Shown piece by piece: positions 1 to 13,912 of a DNA stretch of 64,000 nt. Within the stretch, counting starts at the first letter, position 1. Each line of letters starts with the position of its first letter. This DNA comes from Lamellibrachia satsuma (lineage: Eukaryota > Annelida > Polychaeta > Sabellida > Siboglinidae). Made by a program: the position numbers and the translations under genes. Below the pieces are notes generated by a model. The model was given only the letters and a program-made list of their open reading frames with translations, was not told where the DNA came from and ran no database searches. The stretch is taken from NCBI GenBank assembly GCA_033239005.1, contig BSQZ01000036.1, forward strand, positions 6,177,501-6,241,500. Reading direction: 5' to 3'.

Positions 1-612
1 TGTCGTTTTTCGGGCATCTGATTCTTCTAAGCGGAGGATGTGATTGTATTAAGCGGGGCATTTTAACACAGCAGGAATAGGGAATGATTCCATCCTAGTC
101 ATTTTAACACAGTAGGAATAGGGAATGATTCCATCCCAGCCATTTTAACACAGCAGGAATAGGGAATGATTCCATCCCAGCCATTTTAACACAGCAGGAA
201 TAGGGAATAATTCCATCCTAGTCATGTTAACACAGCAGGAATAGGGAATGATTCCATCCCAGTCATTTTAATACAGCAGGAATAGCGAATGATTCCATCA
301 TAGTCATTTTAACACAGCAGGAATAGGGAATGATTCCACCCCAGTCATTTTAATACAGCAGGAATAGGGAATGATTCAATCCCAGTCATTTTAGCACAGC
401 AGGACTAGGGAATGATTCCATCCCAGTCATTTTAACACAGCAGGAATAGGAAATGATTCCATCCTAGTCATTTTAACACAGCAGGAATAGGGAATGCTTC
501 CATCCCAGCCATTTTAACACAGCAGGAATAGGGAATGATCCCATTCCAGTCATTTTTATTCTACTAAACGTTGATTCTGTCATCCGTGATTCTGTTAAGC
601 GGAATCCACTGT
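1..612. repeat. 41-bp minisatellite inside a dispersed repeat
   Basis: About twelve head-to-tail copies of a 41-bp unit run from about 59 to 556 (the core CATTTTAACACAGCAGGAAT recurs at 59, 100 and so on). They are bounded by text resembling the two sides of an older element: 'attcttctaagcgga' on the left and 'gattctgttaagcggaatcc' on the right. A single diverged relative lies at 38510-38612 within a DAGLA intron, so the unit belongs to an interspersed element in which one segment was amplified here. No coding content. Confidence 0.9.
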
Positions 613-1210
613 ATTATATGATACAAGAATGATTTTCGAGAGGCAACGGACGACACATTCGTCACAAACAACCGACGAGGGACTGGCAACACTTGTGGCC
701 TTTAGCTGTGGATTATGCAATGCCCAGACCTAACCTTACATCAGCCGTGTCCCGACTGCACTGGTCGCTCGATTAATCTCTAACCTTTGCCTCGTTATTT
801 TGCTTCAAACCGGAAGCGATAAGTGGCGACAGAGCCGAGGAGGAAGCGCCTGGCTGCGTCTTACGCCAGTCTGACGGCCGCACGATCAGGGAAAGATTAT
901 TATTTGTTTTTCCATAGGCGAAATTTTTTACGTTTTTAATGCTATTCGCAATTTCTTATTTTTTTATTCTAGAAATCAACTAAAAATAAGTTTCCAGGCA
1001 GCAAAAAATCACCATCACTTTATTCGTATGCCATGGACCCGGAAGTTAAACAATGATACACCCCGAATCGGCAGAATGGTTGCGGTGAGGCGGGGTGACG
1101 AGACAGGAAGGCGGAAGACGACATGTGTCGACAGATCACGCCGATCGACCCACAGAGCTGCGCTACACCGGTGAATCGCGGCATTCCGCTATAGCAATCA
1201 GTTTTCAGGA
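613..1210. other. No gene seen; moderately CpG-rich unique DNA
   Basis: Mixed sequence with CpG-richer patches near 640-900 and 1050-1190 separated by an AT-rich stretch. No open frame of useful length, no splice-flanked coding segment and no recognisable repeat. Confidence 0.5.
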
Positions 1211-1218
1211 TATGTAAT

Positions 1219-1290
1219 ATATGTGTGTGTGTGTGTGTGCGTGCGTGCGTGAGTGCGTGCGTGCGTGCGTGCGTGCGTGCGCGTGTGTAT
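1219..1290. repeat. GT / GTGC microsatellite
   Basis: A TG dinucleotide run passes into GTGC tetranucleotides and back to TG. The open frame crossing it is a by-product of the repeat. Confidence 0.9.
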
Positions 1291-2555
1291 AGTGCGTGTA
1301 GTCTGGCAATATTCGCTTACCAAACTATAGCACGAGTTGTAATTGTAACCGAAGCTGTAACGTTTGTTCCATCGGTTACTTTAGCTATGCATGTAGCTGT
1401 GCGTGTAGCTGTTGTGTGTTATAGCGTTCGTGTAGCTGTTGCTGATCCTAAATGCCGTAGAGACCACAGCTGTAGCTGGATATGTAATCAATGCTGTGGC
1501 TGTACCGTGTACTGTAAACAAGAGAGGAACATTATAGTTACTTCCGTTGACAGTAGCTATGTAATCAATGCTGTAGCTGTACCGTGTACTGTAAACAAGA
1601 GAGTAACACTATAATTACTTCCGTTGACAGTAGCTTCGGAAAGAGTATCTATATTGTTCATCGGTTACACCGGTCCGACAAACGGTCACCGTCAAATATT
1701 TGTTTAAATAAAACCGTCGAGAAACCGCTGCCAAACACTAATATTTTTTGGAAAACCGCAAACACAAAATATATGTTTCAAAAGACGTAATGACAATGCT
1801 GCTTCGCACATTACGGTGTTCTAATGCATTTCAAATCATCTCACAACTCTTGTGTTTTGTAACATGACAAATTTGCCTGTTCGCACGCACACACCCGCGC
1901 CCCCCGCCCGTCCCCCCGTCCCTCTCCCGTCCCCCCACGCCCCTATCACCACGCTACACTCGTTATTTATTGAGGTAATAAGACGAACGCCCACTCAATG
2001 CGATAAGTCTCGTTTAAACAACATAATAATACATCATGGGCCGCAGTCGTATAAAAACGATTACGATCACATCTTCATTTCATAATTGGTTTACACGGCA
2101 TCGCAGCATGTGTTCTGTCTATCTAGCGGGTGTGGTTCATTCGTTGGAATAAAATTGACAAATAACACATCGATCTTCTCCGTCGAGCGGGTGAATCAAG
2201 TGTCAGAAACCCATCTTTTGTGGTTGAGTCAGCGTTTCGTCAGCCCCGCTGAAGATAACGTCACTTTGATGTCAAAAGAGCGCCGTATCTGTGGCCTGCC
2301 TGAACCGTCTGACGCCGTATCGGTCTCCTGCGCGCTGTCTCTAGCGCCGACAGATCGCCGTGGTTCCTGTCTTATCGCGCTACATTTCTCGGTGATTTCC
2401 CGGCATGAGCCCAGACTAGCGAACGCCTAAAATTAAACACAGTCTATCGCCGAACGCATTCGTTACGTTCATGAACTGATGGAAGCGAAATATCAAGTTA
2501 CCAAACGATTACGTACTATCTCCCGTTCGAAAAACCGTCGGATCATCTTCCTGCC
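1291..2555. other. No gene seen
   Basis: Contains a diverged internal duplication near 1480-1630 (two copies of a segment with 'ctgtaaacaagaga' about 90 bp apart), a C-rich patch at 1890-1940, and an open frame at 2086-2430 with no recognisable domain or splice support. I regard the frames here as chance. Confidence 0.45.
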
Positions 2556-2690
2556 TTTCGAAGCTCACTATAAAATGAATACCTGGCTATAGACAGTGGT
2601 GTAATTATGAGACGGTGTAGCTCTTCACACAGTAATTCACACAGTAATTGCAGCGTGGTTGACTGCTTCCCGGAGAAGTTGAACAGCCAT
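2556..2690 (+). mobile_element. SINE fragment (tail part)
   Basis: Matches the body and tail of the tRNA-derived SINE at 7789-8100: the segments 'aatgaatacctggctata', 'cagtaattgcag' and 'gactgcttcc' recur in order. The tRNA-like head is missing. The 53-bp array begins immediately at its right edge. Confidence 0.7.
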
Positions 2691-3183
2691 CAACTCGCTT
2701 AGACAACTAGCACATTCACACAACACACTACGTCAACAACCGTCAACTCGCTTAGACCACTAGCACGTTCACACAACACAATACGTCAACAACCGTCAAC
2801 TCGCTTAGCCAACTAGCACATTCACACAACACAATACTTCAACAACCGTCAACTCGCTTAGACAACTAGCACATTCACACAACACAATGCGTCAACAACC
2901 GTCAACTCTCTAGACAACCAGCACGGTCACACAACATAATACGTCAACAACCGTCAACTCGCTTAGACCACTAGCACGTTCACACAACACAATACGTCAA
3001 CAACCGTCAACTCGCTTAGCCAACTAGCACATTCACACAACACAATGTGTCCACAACCGTCAACTCTCTAGACAACCAGCACGGTCACACAACACAATAC
3101 GTCAACAACCGTCAACTCGCTTAGACCACTAGAACAGTCACACAACACAAGTCAACAGCCGTCAACTAATATAGACAACCAGT
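2691..3183. repeat. 53-bp minisatellite, about nine copies
   Basis: Repeated unit starting CAACTCGCTTAGACAACTAG and ending in CGTCAACAACCGT. Some units have lost or gained a few bases (for example 'ctctagacaacc' in place of 'cgcttagacaac'). It abuts a SINE tail on the left. Confidence 0.92.
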
Positions 3184-3297
3184 CTTTCCAAAATACATTC
3201 GTATGCAATATTTGCTATGTTATAACCTTATATGCTGAATTCATGCAATTATGACTTTAATGTACATTAACTCTAGAATCTAGATGCAGTATACATT

Positions 3298-3504
3298 GTG
3301 AATGAGTGGGTGGTTGGGTGGGTGAGTGAGTGAGTGAGTGAGAGGGTGGGTGGGTGGGTGGTAGGGTGGGTGGGTGGGTGAGTGGGTGGGTGGGAATTGT
3401 GAGTGAGTGAGTGAGTGAGTGAGTGAGAGAGTGAGTGAGTGAGTGAGTGAGTGAGTGAGTGAGGGAGTGAGGGAGTGAGTGAGTGAGGGAGTGAGGGAGT
3501 GAGT
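3298..3504. repeat. GAGT/GGGT tetranucleotide array
   Basis: Low-complexity GAGT and GGGT repeats with GGGA variants. All frames through it on the minus strand are Ser/His/Thr/Pro repeats and are not evidence of a gene. Confidence 0.95.
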
Positions 3505-6500
3505 GGACAATTTAACATCAGTGCAAGGCTTCAACCAGTACAAACATCCCAATTATAATTAACATGGAACCGATTTAACTGTAAGTCCTGACGGCGTACA
3601 TCGCAGCCTATACATGAGCTGCTGTTTTACCCATATATCACACATGATGTCTCTGACAGTTGATGCCAACTGTATGACGTTGGGCTACACGTGGGATACA
3701 CCGCAGTGGCAAAAAAAAACGCTGAGCAAAAGGGGAATTTAGTGAAGCAACCCATTACTCCCAACTGGATACTGTTGTGTGAAATTCGGCCTAACTTGTC
3801 GACTTTTCGATCTGGCTGTCTGTTCCAAATTTCGCTCTGAGCTTCCACTGAACACCAACCTTTCGGAAAGGCTTTTAAGTCTACAATATCTCGGAAATTG
3901 GTTGATCAAATAAATAGAAAATTGGTTTGCATCTGGTATACACCCTCCTCTATATGGATGCAGACCTTTTTTCAAAATACATAAACATTTTATTTCTAGA
4001 TTTGTTTCTAGCTTGACTGTTCAAAATGTCTGCACCACACTACAGTGGTGCTCAGTGAGAAATTTCAAGCCATTTCATCATAAAATAACCGAGATAGTCC
4101 AGTGATGAATTTTAAAATTATATTCTGAATTTTTAGGGTTATTTATTACCGTATTGGGTATTTCTTTATACTAATGTTCTTTGACTAAGTAATAATCGCT
4201 CATATGTGAGTCTACGACTGTAGTGGCGCCTTCATGAACTCGGTGACAAACTAGTAGCGGCTGAAAATGCATATAAATTATAGTGAATGTTACTGACGTC
4301 GGAGGGCACCACTGACTGAAACAGTTCGGTGCCACCGTTCTTTTCCTCCGAGGCGACGTAGACAAATGGTGGCGCCACCTCAGCGGATAGTAGAGAGTGC
4401 GACGCGAAACATCCTATTGTCTGCGCGCATATGCGTACATGATTATTAATTATACACATGTGCTTACAAAAATAAACGCACAAGTAGTGAGTGATCCACA
4501 AGAAGATGCGAATCAGTCCGTTTATCCTGTTCGACGGCGGAGATGTTACCTTTGTCGCTTCGTCGGCGTTCGCTTTCGTTCCATAAATTCAAACCAATCA
4601 CTTGCCTAAGTGAGTAAAATCATTATTGCGTTATAATATTAAAAGGTGTGACACTGTATCGGCTTTTGTCAGTTGATAAAAATGAACTTAACGTTCATTT
4701 TCCCTTCTAAACAGGGCCACAGTACGGCAAATGTTCGCCGTACATAACACAGGTAAACACCCCCCACAAGAAGCGTGCGTGCAGCAGCTCCCCCGCTATG
4801 CGGAGCTGCCACGTTGTGTCGATATCATGCGCGGATCCAAAAACTGAAAAGGGTGTATCCAGTTGCCCAACATGACAGGTAGCAGCACTTCTAGTCATTG
4901 AAAGTTCTACGGGGCACGTAGTCTGGCTGATCCGACTCTCGTTCACCTTCGAGAATTCGCCAAGAGGCGTTGTCTCGTTGTTACCCACTGTCACCACTCC
5001 CTGTTGCGTAGGCGTTCCCGTGAAGCGCCAACAGCCAATCAGCGTCGTTATCGAGATTCTGCTCTAAAAAATGTTTGCCTGTTTTAACTTTAAGTCTGAC
5101 AGTCGTGTCAATATAATCAAAGTTTAAATTTGCATCGCATAAACTAATAGTTCATTCTTATTTTATGAATTAGCCAAATGTCCGAATGACATCGTAATTA
5201 GCTAATTATGTATGCGCCATAGCACGGAGCCTGGGTAATCAAGGCTACCGGGGAAACCGCTTCTGAAGCAGTTCCGGTAATAGCATAGGCATATTGATCT
5301 CTTGGAAGACCCAATGTGTAATACGCAGCACTCTTCTAGGACCCCATAACAATTGCACATAAACATGATTGGAAGACTTCAAAAGAACGCACCAAATCTT
5401 ATGGAAACAACTATGAACACACTCTCGGAACCGTCATCAATTTCCTATTAGAATCAACTGGTAATCGCGGAGACGGACGCTGAATTTCCAAACTGACAAA
5501 AATATACATGGAGATGTTTAATAGTTTAACCCACCCCGCACACGTCTGGCTTAAACGTTCAGAAGAAGCAGATGTTCAGCACGCTCTATTTTTTAATAGC
5601 AGGGCCTACGTGTACACTTGACTGGTTGTATGCCTAAGTAGCCTTTTTTCATTCTTTGGCTCAAATGTCAATGGGCGGTCTACTGCTAATTTAACAGTCA
5701 GAATGCCAATTAGGTGTGGGACAAGCGCCCCTTACACGCGCCAACCATTCCTAATTCATGATGGGGATTCGTCATGACCACTCTGACAGGCACTCATGGA
5801 GACACGGTGCTGTCACGTGGGCTGTCTGTCGCCGATCATGAGTGAATCCAGTAGTGGCGTTTACGCGCGACTTCACTGACGATGGTAAAAATAACCTCTC
5901 GGGTCCCTGGACGCTCTGCGCTATCAGCGCGTGCATTGAAAAAAGTATGTACCAATATGTGCAAGTAAATAAGCTTGTTTGTATTAAGCATTCGTTGAAA
6001 CGGGCAATATGCGATACGTTTACATATAGCTGCGTGAGAGCGTGAGAGCGTGAGATGGAACTCAAGTGAACATTTCAGTGTTGCATCAACTGTGACATGT
6101 CTATCAATCAAATTCATTCGTGTTTCCAGAAATCCATGTAATGCACTTTACACTTTTGGGGTTGATGATGATGTAAGTGATTCCACCATGGCATTGAGAC
6201 AACCTGAACACATAGCTGTTACACGGAGGTTTAGAAGAGTTATAAAAAAACTACTGTCCAGTTGGACAATAACTATATTAATTTTATATTTATCATGATT
6301 TATAATATGTTGAAACAATTAATAGCATGCAACTGGATTGTACAGTTATGGTTGCAAACAAAAGAAGAACCAGATAAATCAATTATTGCACTTCTTTGTT
6401 GTAAGTTCAAAATCGCAGTTTTTCTTAAAAAATTAAGTAATACAGTGATGTAAATACTGAAATGTAAATAAAAATGTATTTTAAGTGAGAGAACATCACC

Positions 6501-7290
6501 CTTAGCAAGTGTTATGATGTGACTTGATTAAAATTGTTATCTTATTGTAACTTAACTTGAACCCATGTCTCCAAATTACTTGACTCACTATCTTAAAATA
6601 TATTTTTAATATTTTATTCAATTTTCTACCTATAAAACACGACTGGGGTATACTGATTTGTTACTTATCGTCACCTTGATTATGGGTAAGCAATTAAGGT
6701 AGTACGATATCAATTAAGCTGAATCCGTCGTGTTTTAATTAACGGCTGTCACAACCCTAGATCTCCGTGTGGTGACGGCAGTCAGCGACACCGCTATGAA
6801 GCACTATTTATTCTCAATTAGCGACAACGCTTGTCGTAACGTCAGTGTGTGTCTTTCTTTAGCTTAGCACCCGCTGACGTGGACGCCACCCGTTTGCTCA
6901 GCGGCTAGGCGGTGTTACGTCATCCGATTAGGCGGACTGCGTTTAGACTTGGCTATGCCCACTCTTGTGACGATCGATAGCCAGGTGCAAGAACGCCTTA
7001 CGTAACTTGGTTCACCCGCAGTGTTACCTATTCAATTTGTTCGAATGGCATATGTAATGAGTACACCACGCAAACATGTGGTTTGATGTGTCGTAATCTC
7101 CTTGATGCTTACACAATACAGTACTTAGTCCTGTGTTCGATAGCAGGCGATTAGCGACGCGGTACGTGTAAATATGTTGAAACACTCTAACTACAAAAGT
7201 TGAATCATCTTCTGCCTCTCCTCTGGTGCACCGCATGTGCACCCGCAGTAGCTCTAATTACAGTGTGCCTCGATGCAGAACTGCCATGTT
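3505..7290. other. No gene supported; two small hairpins
   Basis: Mostly unique AT-rich sequence with CpG-richer parts at 4200-5000 and 6750-7000. Hairpins are visible at 4679-4701 (9-bp arms, 5-nt loop) and 4732-4753 (7-bp perfect arms GTACGGC/GCCGTAC). An open frame on the minus strand at 4997-4707 has no family resemblance and ends beside these hairpins; I do not call it a gene. Confidence 0.4.
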
Positions 7291-7765
7291 TATGAAGCCT
7301 ATAGGCATAACATGACATCATCGGCAATCCTCGCGCATATTTCGCGGTTTCCACGGATCTACGTACCGTAACGTTTCTAGCGGCTGGGTGGCGGCCCGCG
7401 TTACTACAAACTCGTTTTCTCCATTTGCCGCATTTCTACAAACTCCTCGTTTTCTCGAGGCTGGGTTGCGCCACCTGTACGTCAAGACTGACATGAATAT
7501 GCACCCAAACAATAACTAACCCGTTGAAATTGAACGGCTCACGCGGGAAGCTGAACCATTCAATTTCAACCGATTAGGTTATTGCTCGGGAGCAAATTCA
7601 TGCCAGTCTTGACGTACAGGTGGCGCAACCGAGCATCGAGAAAACGGCGAGTTTGTAGTAACGCGGGACGCCACCCAGCCGCTAGAAACGTTACATTACG
7701 TAGATCTGCGGAAACCGCGAGAAATGTGCGATGATTGCCGATGACGTCATGTTTTAGGCTTCATA
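7291..7765. mobile_element. 475-bp foldback (hairpin) element
   Basis: The outer ends are TATGAAGCCT and AGGCTTCATA, and the two halves are inverted copies all the way to an 18-nt loop at about 7538-7555. Arms are about 240 bp and diverged by point changes. The left arm carries a roughly 30-bp internal duplication ('ctacaaactc...cgttttctc' occurs twice) absent from the right arm. There is no coding capacity. TA may be the target duplication. This looks like a foldback/MITE DNA transposon; the superfamily cannot be assigned by eye. Confidence 0.8.
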
Positions 7766-7788
7766 CATACTTAAGAACTCTTTGTGTA

Positions 7789-8100
7789 GCGAGCGGGGGC
7801 GTAGCGGTTAGAATACCGGACTCTCAACCGACAGAATCCGGGTTCGTGACCTCTTGCTGCCGTTTCGAAGCTTTGGCAGTTTCGTTCACCCCGTTTGGCC
7901 ATAGTGCACTCAGCTGTATAAATGAATACCTGGCTATATACAGTGGTGGACATGTGAACAAATAGTCTTCGCGCAGTAATTGCATCGAGGCTGAATGCTT
8001 CCCAGAGAAGTCTACATGACGTTAGAATGGACCGGTCTGCAAGGGGGTGAAGTGTAAAGCCAAGTGCTGGACACTGCGGTATATAAGAACGTAATTTTAA
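7789..8100 (+). mobile_element. tRNA-derived SINE (family A)
   Basis: The head contains an A-box-like 'tagcggttagaat' and a B-box-like 'gggttcgtgacc', the two internal pol III promoter elements of a tRNA-derived SINE. A conserved body follows: 'tttcgaagctttggcagttt', 'aatgaatacctggctata', 'cagtaattgcat', 'gaatgcttcccagagaagt', then 'ggacactgcggtatataaga'. The same order recurs at 32250-32890 (plus), 9002-9290 (minus) and 57815-58140 (minus), which defines the family within this window. Arginine or another isotype for the parent tRNA cannot be decided. Confidence 0.8.
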
Positions 8101-9001
8101 CTTTATATCACGACTTGACCACCGGCAGTAACCACGAACTTGTTCATTTGCTTCATAACTATGGTAATTGTCTGCATTTTGCTTGTAAATACCCGAGTGG
8201 TAGTGGCCATTTTATATTAACTGTCTAATTGTCTAAAATTACGCCTACGCGTTTTTATATATTACTAGAAGGACCTAATTATATTTATTAATTTATTTGC
8301 ATGCAATTTAATGCTTAATATCCTGCGTTATCAGTTCAGCGCCCCGTACTCGATGTACTTGCATGTTTCAGTTGACATTTTTTTTATACAAAGGCCAATT
8401 ATTGAGGAAAGTCCCGAAATGAACTTTCAATTATTAAGTAACATTATCCATAACAATAAATGGGCTTAGTGGTTTCCCAGGTTTCAGATGCGGATTCCAA
8501 GTGCACAAAGCACTTGGAATATCTCGCTTTTAGTCAACATATTTAATCTAGAAGTGGCAACTATAAAACAAATAGTGACATCTAGAAACTGATTCCGATA
8601 CGTGGACATAGCCAAGGGTGCCTACACACCCCCTTTCAGTACCCCCCCACTTTCAACCGGGCACCCCTTTTCAGACAGGCACTCACCTTTTTCAGTCTGG
8701 CACCCCGTTTTAAAAATGTTGGCTACGCCCCTTCAACATATTTTTGGGACTGTACCTTCACAGAACACGATTCACACAAGCGTGACTGGATAAGTGAGAA
8801 AGTAAATCACACACGGGCCGTTAAATCGTCAACATTTATCTAACAGTACAGAGAACACTAAGGGGTGGGATCAATGTCCGCGTACTAATAGAAATTAATA
8901 TCGGTCGCATGTGAAATATGACCATCGTGGCGTCAGCAATCTGGAAAATTATCAATATTTTAAAGTACTAATTCAGTGGAGGGTCTGAGAATTAGTACGC
9001 T
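8101..9001. other. No gene seen
   Basis: Unique AT-rich sequence with a C-rich patch at 8620-8730 in which 'caccccttttcag'-like text recurs two or three times. The frame through the patch is not a recognised protein. Confidence 0.45.
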
Positions 9002-9290
9002 TTGTACGAAAATGTACTCTTATATAGCGCAGTATCCAGTCCTCGATACCGTTCAAAGTACTTTCCCCCTGGCAGACCTGTTAATTATACTTTCCTGGGA
9101 AGCATTCAGCCACGCTGCAATTACTGCGTGAAGACTTATCATTCATGTATATCCACAACTGTCTCTCACCAGGTGCTCATTTACACCGCTGAGTGAACCG
9201 GCAACAGGAGGGTGGGAACCTCGGCTCTCTCAACGAAGAGTCGCACATTGCAACCACTGGGCGGCTGCCCCCCCCCACTGAGACTGGGTT
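9002..9290 (-). mobile_element. tRNA-derived SINE (family A), reversed
   Basis: Reverse complement of the family-A body: 'gggaagcattcagcc', 'ctgcaattactgcgtgaaga' and 'caactgtctctcaccaggt' occur in the order expected for a minus-strand copy. The tRNA-like head lies near 9200-9290 and is degraded. Confidence 0.7.
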
Positions 9291-9389
9291 AGACAGTTAC
9301 CGTGACAGGATAACAACATCTTGACAAGGTAGCCTTGAGGTGGCTGATTACCCTAAAATAAAAGTAATGAAACTTTAAATTTTAAAGTT

Positions 9390-10210
9390 GTTTGAAATCC
9401 ATTAGATCCCAAAAGCCCAAAAACGCAAAGAAAGTTTGCAATTTGTTTTTCAAAATATCTGACATAGTAACAGCTACGTCACCTGGAAAATTAGCAAAAT
9501 ACTGTATTCTGATCATAATAAGTCATAACACGAAATTTATTTATTATTCAAATATAAAACTTGCAGGAATATTGCAATTTAATAAATCAGTATTATATAA
9601 AGCATAACATGTCTTACTCGCATAACAAAAATGGTACAATTAATTATTTTATGTATTTTATTAAAACGCGGTAAAACCACATTTTAGCTAAATTTCGACA
9701 ATTTTAAATATGTGACCCACAAGGTGTAACACCGCTTCAGTAATAAAACTTGGCCAAAATTTTCGGTTATTATTTATCTCTATAAAAGGCAAAAAATACA
9801 GGGGTTCCCGTGCAATGTTTTTTAAATATCTAACATAGTATCAGTTATGTCAGCGGCAAAAAGTAGCAAAATTGTTATCAAAACCCACATTTGACCACAA
9901 TCATGAATGGCATTTCAGTAAAAGTTAGTCCAAAATGTTAATGCATTATTTATATCTATATACAAAGAAAAAAAGTCCGACGCAAAAAAATATGTTTTGC
10001 TATCTTGAAAGCACTGCATTAACCACATGTTCTTGTAAAATACCAAAATGGTAACATTGTTATAAAAACCAACATTTGACCCACAAGAAGTAATGTTGCT
10101 TCAGTAAAAGTTGGTCAACATGTACATTTATTATTAATTTCTATGCACATAGAAAAAAATCATAAAGTGCGGCAGAGAAATTGAGGTTTTGCTATCTTGA
10201 AATCACACTC
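9390..10210. repeat. Diverged long tandem repeat, about 182-bp units
   Basis: Segments beginning 'tttgacccacaag' followed by 'gcttcagtaaaagttgg' and later 'ttttgctatcttgaaa' recur near 9709, 9890 and 10074, with a weaker fourth copy to the left. Units are heavily mutated, so the duplication is old. AT-rich and non-coding. Confidence 0.6.
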
Positions 10211-12805
10211 CGAAGTTACCCGCTTATCCGCGAGATATGCATGTATAACGTTTAATTTATAATGTGTTTGGTTCTTATTAACATTCGTTTACCAATAATT
10301 GTATCATTTGTGTTTTCCGTTGGCATTGTGGACGTAGTTTACATCGACAATAACTTCTGTGTTGATTTAAGAACATATTTCCCACTGGGTTGTTCAACGT
10401 TACTTAGATGTTACGAACGTCAGTGTTACGATGGTTTGTCAAGCACTCACAAAAGACTTTAAGTTGTGTATCGAAATGCTACAATGTACGCCTACTTCAA
10501 AAACATTATGATTTATTGTACAAGTGACACAGACTGGTACACATACACGCAGGTACAAACTTGCGACATTATCAACGGCAGTAGTTTTACACACGTGTCA
10601 TTTGCTGTCTGGGAATGATCCACAGCCATTCGCTGTCAGACCGCCCTAGATACAGGCGCTAGTCCTTAGTTTACCCGCGCTCACGGAGATGGTCGTGTCC
10701 TTGACTCGGCGAGCGTTCTCCTGTTTAACCCGCAACCATTCACACTTCGTTCATCAACTGTCACAGTGAAATATTCACTAGTATATCATTGCACATAATT
10801 TACTCTTCAAAAGATCGTATGTCTTTCTATATATAGATACCTAGTTTGTCAGCCGTTTTAATTTTTCATCATAGCGAGTATTCTGGTTACAGCGCAGTCA
10901 ACATCACCAGACTGGATGTTTTAAATGGAAACTAACTTGATAAAACGATAAGACGCCACTGACATCTCGTGGCAAACTCTCGAACTTAAGGCTGCTGTCA
11001 TGAAGTCTTGATGTTTACATGTTAAGCTCCGCCCACTTGTTTATTTGCTATTTGTTAATGTTCTTAACAAGACATCAGCGTGCTTATAGTTGATCAACAA
11101 CAACGTAGTATGATTCGAAAATAACATTTAAGGCCGACCTAGAAAAGCAATTAGACAACGTGTTTACGTTTTATGCTAATCGGTATGTTGACCCCATGCG
11201 GACATAAAATCAACTAATATCTTTTTAATTAATTTGCTTCACTAACGGAGCCGACTGTACGTTTAAATCAGGAGTAACAAGCAGGAATTTCGTTTGGTCA
11301 GTCATTGGATTTATAAATAATGTTTTAACAAGACACCTCTCCAAACAGTTCATTTTGATTTATTTACAATTAAAACAAAGACCATTGTCTCTTTATACCT
11401 CCAATATTTGAAGGAAAACGCATACACTGTTATTTATTGTTCATAATCTTATTATTAAACATTCCTTGTATAATCAAGTATATAACTAATCAACACTAGT
11501 GCGTGTATGGCGTGGATACAGCGTCGAACATTTCACAAGAACATCTACACAATTTCATCGATATAGTATCCAATAACCATAACACTACACGTGTAGGGCC
11601 TACGCTAAACGTACACACTATATATTATGACAGTTCTTGACTAAATACTGTGTTCAGTTTACACACAACACGATGTAGTGTATGCGCTCAATCCACGTGA
11701 TCCACCAACAATATGATGCGCTCGCTCAATACACATCAAACATCACCGGCGGATACATAACGCACTGTTTATAATAAAAGGTATCGCATCAGCGAACCAA
11801 TCACGTGTTATACACGTGGCAACATCGGCGCATGTTGATTTGACGTCGCCGTAGTCACGTGCACGACCACATGCGCCAACTCAACCTCTGTGACTGGAAC
11901 TGAGCAGCGGCTTCGACTTGTGGACGACTGTTTTTGACGTTCCCACTGTAATCGTGATCATCGCTTCTGTCGTACACGCTGCCAACAAACAACAACACAA
12001 TGCCCTTGAATACAATACACATAGCACGCGTTCTGTAGATACATCCATTTGATAAATTATAATAGTTTATATAAATATTATTTTATCACTAATTTGATTT
12101 TATTTGCAGCGGCGACGGCCTGTCTGAACAGCCTGTCCGACCCGAATTTACTATACGAGGTTCGGTGTTTCTAAACAAACTCCAGATCCGTGTACGTCAT
12201 GTTTATTAATACATGATTTTCTAATTATGATAATATGGCAACACGTTTTGATGATAAACTGCTAATAAATAATAATGATAAATTAGGCATTTATAACGCG
12301 CCGTATATCGGGGTAAAAACCTGCTCAACGGCGCTAACAACGTGAGATGTTGTACAGTGTGTTCTACCAACAACAGAAGCCTGAATTCAATACGGTGATG
12401 AATGTGTGCAGGTGGAGAGCGTACTAAACTGGAGAGGCGCTGCACCAGATTCTGATGAGTGGATAGCATTGTTATTGTCACGACGACAGAGACAGTGCGT
12501 CTAATGATACCTGGTCCGAGACAATGGCAGCACCCTCGCCACCCAGAGCGACCCTCATTGTATCTCCACCAGGCAGCCTAATGACGGCTAATGAACGACT
12601 TAACGAACGTCTTGGTCGATAAAGGGGTCTTTGTGCCGATCTGCACTTTACGAGCGACCGTCATTAATGTCCATAATAACAATATTGCATCGGTGTATAT
12701 TTCGAGGCGACTGCTTTGATTAGTGTGTGCTCAAAGCACCGAGAGAGACGAATATTGCATAACCTACAATAATGTTGTCTCGCCCCTGACGGAACTAACA
12801 AGACA
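10211..12805. other. No gene seen; CpG-richer stretches
   Basis: Unique sequence. CpG is commoner at 10600-10740, 11780-11980 and 12480-12720 than in the surroundings. No coding segment bounded by convincing splice sites, no RNA gene and no clear repeat. Confidence 0.4.
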
Positions 12806-13362
<557 letters not shown>

Positions 13363-13663
13363 CCCCAAATGTTACAGCAAACAGAGGAAGTACAATGTGT
13401 CATGACCAACTTTACAGAATCCGCCCCTCCCTTTGGTCAAATGTTGAATTCGCTCCTGAATATCTTGACGACGTCACTGCTAACTGTTATATATGACTGT
13501 ATATAACTTGAAACATATTTCATATTACACATATCTCTTCTTCCTCGTGAAACCATTTGTACAATTAGGTAAATGAGTAACACTGCTTAAAGACCGATCA
13601 CGAAAACAGCCCCAGCATGTATAATAATAATAATAATAATAATCTACCAGTCTGTCTGAGTTG
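13363..13663. other. No gene seen
   Basis: Unique AT-rich sequence ending in a short ATA/ATT trinucleotide run near 13620-13643. Confidence 0.4.
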
Positions 13664-13912
13664 TTTAACTAGTGGGGTGGGTGCGTGGGTGGGGGGAGGG
13701 GTAGCAGGGAAATTAGTTTGGTTCTTGAAACAAGTGGGAACCACCTCACACGTAAGTGGGAGGTGGGATTGGTGAGAGATTGGGTTTAATGGGAGGTGGG
13801 ATTGGTAGGAGGTGGGCTCTCAAAAATGGTAGTAGGTTGACCCCACAAACAAGTGTGAGGTTGAGACCCCTATCACACACCCCTGTCACACACCCTCACT
13901 ATAGTTCTCGAT
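13664..13912. mobile_element. Possible short TIR element, relative of 36226-36443
   Basis: G-rich left end 'tagtggggtgggtgcgtggg' and C-rich right end 'tgtcacacaccctcactata' are roughly inverted. The interior repeats 'gggaggtgggattgg'. The same architecture with cleaner inverted ends occurs at 36226-36443. Ends and target duplication are not certain in this copy. Confidence 0.45.

Noticed and set aside
2086..2430. 114-residue plus-strand frame
   Set aside because: No domain, no splice or promoter context, flanked by repeat-derived DNA.
4707..4997. 96-residue minus-strand frame in CpG-richer DNA
   Set aside because: No recognisable family, no convincing splice signals, ends in local inverted repeats; could be chance.
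7789..7880. A functional tRNA gene
   Set aside because: A- and B-box-like motifs are present, but the arms do not form a tRNA cloverleaf and the segment is the head of a SINE found in several copies.
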